The notes beneath the pieces were generated by a model that was given only the letters and a program-made list of their open reading frames with translations, made no database searches and was not told the origin of the DNA. The position numbers and the translations under genes are program-made. From an uncultured Leptotrichiaceae bacterium (GTDB lineage Bacteria; Fusobacteriota; Fusobacteriia; Fusobacteriales; Leptotrichiaceae), in assembly GCA_938037005.1 (NCBI GenBank), contig CALHVR010000001.1, positions 1 to 10,915 on the forward strand: a stretch of DNA of 10,915 nt, read 5' to 3'. The number at the start of each line of letters is the position of its first letter. Positions within the stretch are counted from its first letter, which is position 1. Below, one piece after another: positions 6,602 to 10,915 of the stretch.

Positions 6602-7966
6602 TTATTTTATTATATCTAAAACTAATTTTTTAAAAGTATTTCCTCTATGTTCAAAATTTTTAAATTGACACCAGCTAGATGTCGCTGGAGATAACAATAT
6701 CGTTTTATCTTCAGTAAAATCCTCTTTCTCTTGTAAATAATTTATTACATTTTCTAAAGTTTCAAGATTTTTATAATTTTTATATCCAATTTTTTCCATA
6801 TCATTTATTAAAATTGAAGCATTTACTCCTATTAAATAAACGAAAGATACTTTTTCTTTAATTTTTTTTACCAATTCCTTATTAGAAACTTTTTTATCAT
6901 CGCCACCTAATATTAATATAATTTTATTTTCAAAAGAGTCAATAGCTTTTAATGTTGATTCCACATTCGTTCCTTTTGAATCATTTATAAATGTAGTTTT
7001 TCCTTTTATAAAAAAGTTCTCAAGTCTATGCTCTAATGCTTTTGTTGTTTTTAGAAATTCAGCTATTTTCTCATTTTCAATTTCTAATATTTTTCCAACC
7101 GAAATCGTAAATAACATATTTTCTAAATTATGAATTCCTTTTAAAGCTAAATCTTTTACATCTATTATTTTTTCAGCTATATCTTCTATAATTTCATTTG
7201 TTGTTTCTATCGTATTTTCTAAATTTTTCATTACAAAAATACTTCCATTATCTACAAACACATTTCCTTTTTTCTCTTTACTCAAATATATTTTTTTTGC
7301 TTTTATTTTCTCTTTTAACTTTTTATTTTCATACAATTCAAAAAATTCTTTATCATCAAGATTTATTAACGCAAAATCATCTTTTATTTGTTTTTCAAAT
7401 ATATTAAATTTAGTTATATAATATTCTTCAACATTTTTATATCTCGCTAAATGATCTGGTGTCAAATTTATAATTCCAGCTATATTTGAATGTATTTGTG
7501 GATTATTTTCTAGTTGATAACTACTAAGCTCTAACACAACATATTCCAATTCTTCTTCATCTGCCACTAATTTTGCAAAAGAAAAACCTGCATTTCCTGC
7601 TAATTTTACTTTTTTCCCCGCAAATTCTAATAATTCAAATATTTTTGTTACTGTTGTCGTTTTACCATTTGTTCCTGTTATAGAAATTATTTTTATTGAT
7701 TTATTCATATATTTATACGCTAAATCAATTTCTGAAATTATTTTTATTCCTTTTTCTTTAGCCACTTCCAATAACTCAACTTGCCAAGAAATACCCGGAC
7801 TTTTCACTATAAATTCTATATCTTCATTATTTAAAATTTTAATTCCTTCTTTTGATGAAATTCCAATTTTATCATCAACTAAATAAACATCAAATCCATT
7901 TTTTTCAAGTAATTGTTTAGCTCCAATTCCACTCAGTCCAGCTCCAAACACTATAACTTTTCTCAT
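6602..7966 (-). CDS. murD: UDP-N-acetylmuramoylalanine--D-glutamate ligase MurD
   Basis: Cytoplasmic ATP-dependent ligase that adds D-Glu to UDP-MurNAc-L-Ala; 454 aa, normal length. The N-terminal uracil-binding Rossmann domain starts VIVFGAGLSGIGA (4-16). The central ATPase domain has GTNGKTTT (98-105), LELSSYQLE (145-153), NLTPDHLARY (167-176) and Lys186 at the position of the carbamylated lysine. The hinge motif is GIHNLEN (278-284). The C-terminal domain has HRLE (313-316), NDSKGTN (328-334), LILGGDDK (351-358), LLSPATSSW (424-432) and FEHRGNTFK (438-446). The HRLE and NDSKGTN pair is diagnostic for MurD over the other Mur ligases. The ATG has GAGG seven bases upstream, and the gene begins 19 bp after mraY. 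Confidence 0.97.
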   Translation of the reverse strand: MRKVIVFGAGLSGIGAKQLLEKNGFDVYLVDDKIGISSKEGIKILNNEDIEFIVKSPGISWQVELLEVAKEKGIKIISEIDLAYKYMNKSIKIISITGTNGKTTTVTKIFELLEFAGKKVKLAGNAGFSFAKLVADEEELEYVVLELSSYQLENNPQIHSNIAGIINLTPDHLARYKNVEEYYITKFNIFEKQIKDDFALINLDDKEFFELYENKKLKEKIKAKKIYLSKEKKGNVFVDNGSIFVMKNLENTIETTNEIIEDIAEKIIDVKDLALKGIHNLENMLFTISVGKILEIENEKIAEFLKTTKALEHRLENFFIKGKTTFINDSKGTNVESTLKAIDSFENKIILILGGDDKKVSNKELVKKIKEKVSFVYLIGVNASILINDMEKIGYKNYKNLETLENVINYLQEKEDFTEDKTILLSPATSSWCQFKNFEHRGNTFKKLVLDIIK

Positions 7967-7985
7967 TTTTCTTCCTCTTTTTTAT

Positions 7986-9074
7986 CTATCTTAATTTTAG
8001 TAACACAAATGATAATAAACAAGTCATTATTGTCAATATCCAAAATCTTATCGTCACTTTCGTCTCAGGAATATTTAACATCTCAAAGTGATGGTGAATT
8101 GGTGCCATTTTAAATACTCTTTTTCCAAATGTTTTAAAATGCCAAACTTGTATCATTACCGACAATGCCTCCATTATAAATACAAATCCTGCTATTGGCA
8201 ATATTAATTCTTGTTTTAAAAATATTACTATAATTCCTAAAATTCCACCTAATGTTAAAGATCCTGTATCTCCCATAAATACTTGAGCTGGATAAAAATT
8301 AAACCATAAAAATCCTGTTAATGCTCCAATTACAGAGGCTAAATAAACTGCTATTTCAGCAGAATCTCTAACATAAAATAAATTCAAATATTTAGCATAC
8401 TCGTAATGTCCTGTTAGATATGTTATTATTAATAATGTTATACTTACAATAATTATAGGTCCACTTACAAGTCCATCAAGTCCATCTGTTAAATTTACGG
8501 CATTTGATGATCCAATTATTACGAAAACCATAAATACAAAAAATAATACTGGTGTTATATATAAATACGAATTTTTAATAATAGGATTAACAATTGAAAA
8601 ATCTATTGTTGAATTTATGATTCCATATTTATTAATAAAATAAAATGTCAATGCCGTTATAATTAATTGCCCCACAATTTTTTTCTTTCCTGACAATCCA
8701 CTTTTATGCTTTGTCAATTTTAAATAATCATCATAAAATCCTATAGTTGTAAATAATACTGTTATCCCACTTAAAAATATTATAAATTTATTTGTAAAAT
8801 TTCCTGCAATTAGTATTGCAAATAATATGGCTCCAATTATTAAAAGTCCTCCCATTGTAGGTGTTCCTGATTTACTCCAATGCGATTTTGGTCCTTCTTC
8901 TCTAGCAGTATCTCCATATTTTTTCTTTTTAAGCCAATCTATAAATGACTTACCAAATACTAACATAAATAAAAACGCTATAACAAAAGCTATTGATCCT
9001 CTTATTAATATTGATTTAAAAACTCTCAATACTCCCCATTGATTTATAAATAATTGTTGTAATAAATATAACAT
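7986..9074 (-). CDS. mraY: MraY, phospho-MurNAc-pentapeptide translocase
   Basis: Polytopic inner-membrane enzyme that transfers phospho-MurNAc-pentapeptide from UDP to undecaprenyl phosphate, forming lipid I. Its 362 aa match the family length. About ten hydrophobic segments are visible. Motifs are GTPTMGG (70-76), FYDDYLK (113-119) with the Asp115-Asp116 pair, NAVNLTDGLDGL (191-202), MGDTGS (267-272) with Asp269, and the APIHHHFE signature (324-331). Catalytic residue numbers nearly coincide with those of E. coli MraY. The ATG at 9074 has GAGG 11 bases upstream, a slightly long spacing. It lies 48 bp after murF, a gap holding a small hairpin. Confidence 0.98.
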   Translation of the reverse strand: MLYLLQQLFINQWGVLRVFKSILIRGSIAFVIAFLFMLVFGKSFIDWLKKKKYGDTAREEGPKSHWSKSGTPTMGGLLIIGAILFAILIAGNFTNKFIIFLSGITVLFTTIGFYDDYLKLTKHKSGLSGKKKIVGQLIITALTFYFINKYGIINSTIDFSIVNPIIKNSYLYITPVLFFVFMVFVIIGSSNAVNLTDGLDGLVSGPIIIVSITLLIITYLTGHYEYAKYLNLFYVRDSAEIAVYLASVIGALTGFLWFNFYPAQVFMGDTGSLTLGGILGIIVIFLKQELILPIAGFVFIMEALSVMIQVWHFKTFGKRVFKMAPIHHHFEMLNIPETKVTIRFWILTIMTCLLSFVLLKLR

Positions 9075-9095
9075 CTTTTAATATACCTCTCTCTT

Positions 9096-9121
9096 TTAAT
9101 AATTTTGACTAAAATCATTAA
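9096..9121 (-). other. hairpin between murF and mraY
   Basis: On the minus strand an 11-bp, AT-rich stem (9121-9111 with 9106-9096, one G-U pair) closes the 4-base loop AGTC, one base past the murF stop. What follows is A- and G-rich, not a T tract, so it is not an intrinsic terminator. It may be an intercistronic stabilising or processing hairpin, or chance. Confidence 0.35.
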
Positions 9122-9122
9122 T

Positions 9123-10526
9123 TTATTTTATTATTTCTTCTAGTTTTATACCTCTTGATGCTTTAACTAATATAGCCTTTTCAATATCAGTTTCATCAAT
9201 TTTATTAATAATATCTTGTTTATTTTCAAAATAAATTATCTCTTTTTGTTTAATTCCATCAATTTCTTTTTGCTCTAATAATTTTTTATATAACGCTTTC
9301 ATTCTATTTCCAAATAGATATACTTTATTTATTTGAGTTTTCTGTATATCATTTAACAAATTTTCGTGATATTCTATCTCCTTTTCTCCAAGTTCAAGCA
9401 TATCTCCTAAAACTACTATTTTTTCCATATTATTAAATATTTTTGAGAATGTTTCTAAAGATTTTTTCATTGATAATGGGCTCGCATTATACGCATCATT
9501 TATATAAATTTTATTTTTAATTTCTATTTTTTGAAATCTCATATTTGTAAGTTCAATATTTTCTAACCCTTTTTCAATATACATGTCATCTAAATCAAAT
9601 TGCTTTACGGTCGCTATTGCAATTGCTGCATTTAAAATATTGTGTTCTCCTAATAAATTAGTTTTATATTTTTTATCTACTTTCTTATAAAGTTTCTCTT
9701 CAAAATATTTTAAATTAAATTCAGATTCAAATTCATTAAATGTAAAAACATCATAATAAAAATCTAAAGTTTTTTCTTTAAATTCATTTCTTTTCATATT
9801 CAATATTTTCACATTTTTTATTTCTTTATCATCTCTATTTTTAAATTTATTAATTTCCTTTAAGTATTTATCATCTCCATTCGTTATCAAAACATCTCTC
9901 GTATAGGGTAAAATTTCTGTTTTAGCTTTAAAAACATTTTCTTTTGTTTTCAAAAATTCTAAATGTGATTCCCCAATATTTGTTATAATACTTATATTTG
10001 GTTGAGCAATATCGCCTAATAACTCTATTTCACCAAAATCACTCATCCCCATTTCTAAAATCATAAAATCATCATCTTTTTCAGCTCTTAATAATGTAAA
10101 CGGTAATCCAATATGATTATTATAATTCCCTTCTGTTTTTTTTACTTTATATTTTTTACTTAATAAATGATAAATTATATCTTTTACAGTTGTTTTTCCA
10201 TTACTTCCTGTTATTCCAATTACTTTTATATTTAATGCTTCACGCCATTTTTTTGCAAATTGCTGTAAAAAAAGTATACTGTCATTCACTAAAAAAACAT
10301 TATCCTTAAATTTCTTATCAATAATAACATTTTTATTATCATAAACGACATAAGCCCCTTTTTCTAATGCCTCATTGATAAAATTATTTCCTCCTCTTAT
10401 TGCTACAAATAAATCTTTATTCCTTATTTCTTTTGAATTCATTACAATTCTATTTATCTCTATTTTTCTATTTTCATTTTTCTTACTCTTTAATCCTAAT
10501 ACTTCATAAAATACTTTTGTTTTCAT
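9123..10526 (-). CDS. murF: UDP-MurNAc-tripeptide--D-alanyl-D-alanine ligase MurF
   Basis: Cytoplasmic ATP-dependent ligase that adds D-Ala-D-Ala to the UDP-MurNAc-tripeptide, completing the soluble precursor used by MraY; 467 aa, normal length. The N-terminal substrate domain has the typical DSR-like stretch (MNSKEIRNKDLFVAIRG, 29-45). The ATPase domain has GITGSNGKTTVKD (104-116), NYNNHIGLP (134-142), LEMGMSDFGEIELL (157-170) and NIGESHLE (183-190). The C-terminal part has LGEHNILNA (292-300), YNASPLSM (346-353), VVLGDMLELG (371-380) and KASRGIKLEEII (455-466). NNHIGLP and GDMLELG separate it from MurE and from cyanophycin-type ligases. It is the first gene after the promoter at 10566-10594, with GGAG (10540-10537) ten bases before the ATG. 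MurE, often its neighbour, is absent. Confidence 0.97.
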   Translation of the reverse strand: MKTKVFYEVLGLKSKKNENRKIEINRIVMNSKEIRNKDLFVAIRGGNNFINEALEKGAYVVYDNKNVIIDKKFKDNVFLVNDSILFLQQFAKKWREALNIKVIGITGSNGKTTVKDIIYHLLSKKYKVKKTEGNYNNHIGLPFTLLRAEKDDDFMILEMGMSDFGEIELLGDIAQPNISIITNIGESHLEFLKTKENVFKAKTEILPYTRDVLITNGDDKYLKEINKFKNRDDKEIKNVKILNMKRNEFKEKTLDFYYDVFTFNEFESEFNLKYFEEKLYKKVDKKYKTNLLGEHNILNAAIAIATVKQFDLDDMYIEKGLENIELTNMRFQKIEIKNKIYINDAYNASPLSMKKSLETFSKIFNNMEKIVVLGDMLELGEKEIEYHENLLNDIQKTQINKVYLFGNRMKALYKKLLEQKEIDGIKQKEIIYFENKQDIINKIDETDIEKAILVKASRGIKLEEIIK

Positions 10527-10565
10527 AATATAATTTCTCCATTTTATACTTTACCCCAATTTAAG

Positions 10566-10594
10566 ATTATATCACTAGATAGCATTTTTTTCAA
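10566..10594 (-). promoter_or_regulatory. main promoter of the mur/fts operon
   Basis: TTGAAA (10594-10589), a spacer of exactly 17 bases and a perfect TATAAT (10571-10566), with TG one base before it making an extended -10. Transcription would start near 10559, giving a leader of about 33 bases with GGAG at 10540-10537 before the murF ATG. It is the best sigma-70-type promoter in the window and lies in the right place. Confidence 0.8.
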
Positions 10595-10793
10595 TCGTAA
10601 AATGTAAATTAAATGCTTACCTTTTTTTATTTTTTATATATCTCTGTTTAATTTAAATGTGTTACAATGTCTTTGTATAAATAAAATTTTCTTTTTTGAA
10701 TATTATTTTCAAAAGCTAATACAACTAAATTATTATTTATACTATTTTTATTTCTAAATCTTCAACCATTATAGATATTATAGAGCCTTTAAA
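10595..10793. other. intergenic stretch with no recognisable gene
   Basis: Between the 5S rRNA terminator and the murF promoter I see no gene with a convincing start and SD. The stretch is very AT-rich. It holds one weak 7-bp hairpin (10694-10714) without a T tract, and a 10-codon minus-strand frame (ATG near 10767) without an SD. No tRNA, riboswitch or repeat was recognised. Confidence 0.5.
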
Positions 10794-10824
10794 TAAAAAA
10801 AGACTATACCCAAATATAATCTTT
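10794..10824 (-). terminator. intrinsic terminator of the rRNA operon
   Basis: About 38 bases past the 5S 3' end, a 9-10-bp stem (10824-10815 with 10808-10799, one G-U pair) closes the loop TTTGGG and runs into a T tract (10801-10795). It separates rRNA transcription from the murF promoter downstream. Confidence 0.8.
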
Positions 10825-10861
10825 CCTAATATATCTATTCCATATTCTTTCTAAATAAAAA

Positions 10862-10915
10862 AGCTTGGCAATTACCGATTTTCCCTAGAAGTAAATCTAA
10901 GTATCTTAGGCGTAA
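10862..10915 (-). rRNA. rrf: 5S ribosomal RNA, 3' part, cut by the window edge
   Basis: The minus-strand sequence ends in GGUAAUUGCCAAGC, the standard 3' end of bacterial 5S rRNA (compare GGGAACUGCCAGGC in E. coli). Upstream, CGCCUAAGAUACU lines up with the helix V and loop E strand (GCCGAUGGUAGU in E. coli), a 6-bp helix IV (CUUAGA with UCUAGG) follows, and then GGGAAAAUCGG, the counterpart of GCGAGAGUAGG. The intrinsic terminator just downstream supports the end of an rRNA unit. The 5' half and any 23S or 16S genes would lie beyond the right edge. The exact mature 3' end is uncertain by one or two bases. Confidence 0.85.

Noticed and set aside
10648..10665. TACAAT with an upstream TG on the plus strand, a possible plus-strand promoter
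   Set aside because: There is no acceptable -35 at 16-18 bases, and no plus-strand gene lies downstream, only the 3' end of the 5S gene in the opposite direction.
10691..10715. Short hairpin, possible second rRNA terminator
   Set aside because: It has only seven AT-rich pairs and no T tract on the minus side. A clear terminator is already present at 10794-10824.
10738..10851. Minus-strand open stretch of about 37 codons after the 5S gene
   Set aside because: It has no start codon with an SD, it spans the rRNA terminator, and stop-free runs of this length are expected by chance in six frames. The only ATG in it yields ten codons.
1..10915. CRISPR array, insertion sequence, tRNA, riboswitch or toxin-antitoxin pair
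   Set aside because: No spaced direct repeats, transposase motifs, cloverleaf sequences, known aptamer cores or small paired genes were seen. The window is almost filled by conserved housekeeping genes.

Overview
This is an AT-rich bacterial window (roughly a quarter G+C, third codon positions almost all A/T). All coding lies on the minus strand. It carries a mur/fts (dcw-type) gene cluster for peptidoglycan precursor synthesis and cell division. TGG is used for Trp and genes end in TAA/TAG, so the standard code applies. The low G+C, the protein style and the gene order suggest a fusobacterium, most likely Leptotrichiaceae (Leptotrichia/Sneathia/Streptobacillus). That placement is inference; a low-GC clostridial relative is not excluded.

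Layout, reading the minus strand from high to low coordinates. At the right edge is the 3' part of a 5S rRNA (10862-10915), followed by its intrinsic terminator (about 10794-10824). A mostly empty intergenic stretch of about 335 bp ends in a near-consensus extended -10 promoter (10566-10594). Next come murF (10526-9123), mraY (9074-7986), murD (7966-6602), ftsW (6579-5467) and murG (5453-4398). A small AT-only hairpin and a possible second promoter (4341-4390) precede murC (4277-2925), murB (2902-2042), ftsQ (1959-1294, possibly with its own promoter just upstream) and ftsZ (1277-213). A strong intrinsic terminator at 132-169 closes the unit. At the left edge a new gene appears to start on the same strand (31 to 1) behind a clear Shine-Dalgarno sequence.

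The genes form one pathway. MurC and MurD add the first two amino acids to UDP-MurNAc, MurF adds D-Ala-D-Ala, and MurB supplies UDP-MurNAc. MraY and MurG make lipid I and lipid II, FtsW polymerises lipid II at the septum, and FtsQ and FtsZ belong to the divisome. MurE, FtsA, FtsL, FtsI, MraZ and MraW/RsmH are not in the window. In particular ftsQ runs straight into ftsZ with a 16-bp gap and no ftsA.

No new defence, mobile or otherwise novel system was found. The second-look items are the missing ftsA, the internal promoter and hairpin arrangement, an unusual SEDS motif in FtsW, an Arg-to-Lys change at a nucleotide-contact position in FtsZ, and a perfect A7T7-centred palindrome upstream of the left-edge gene.
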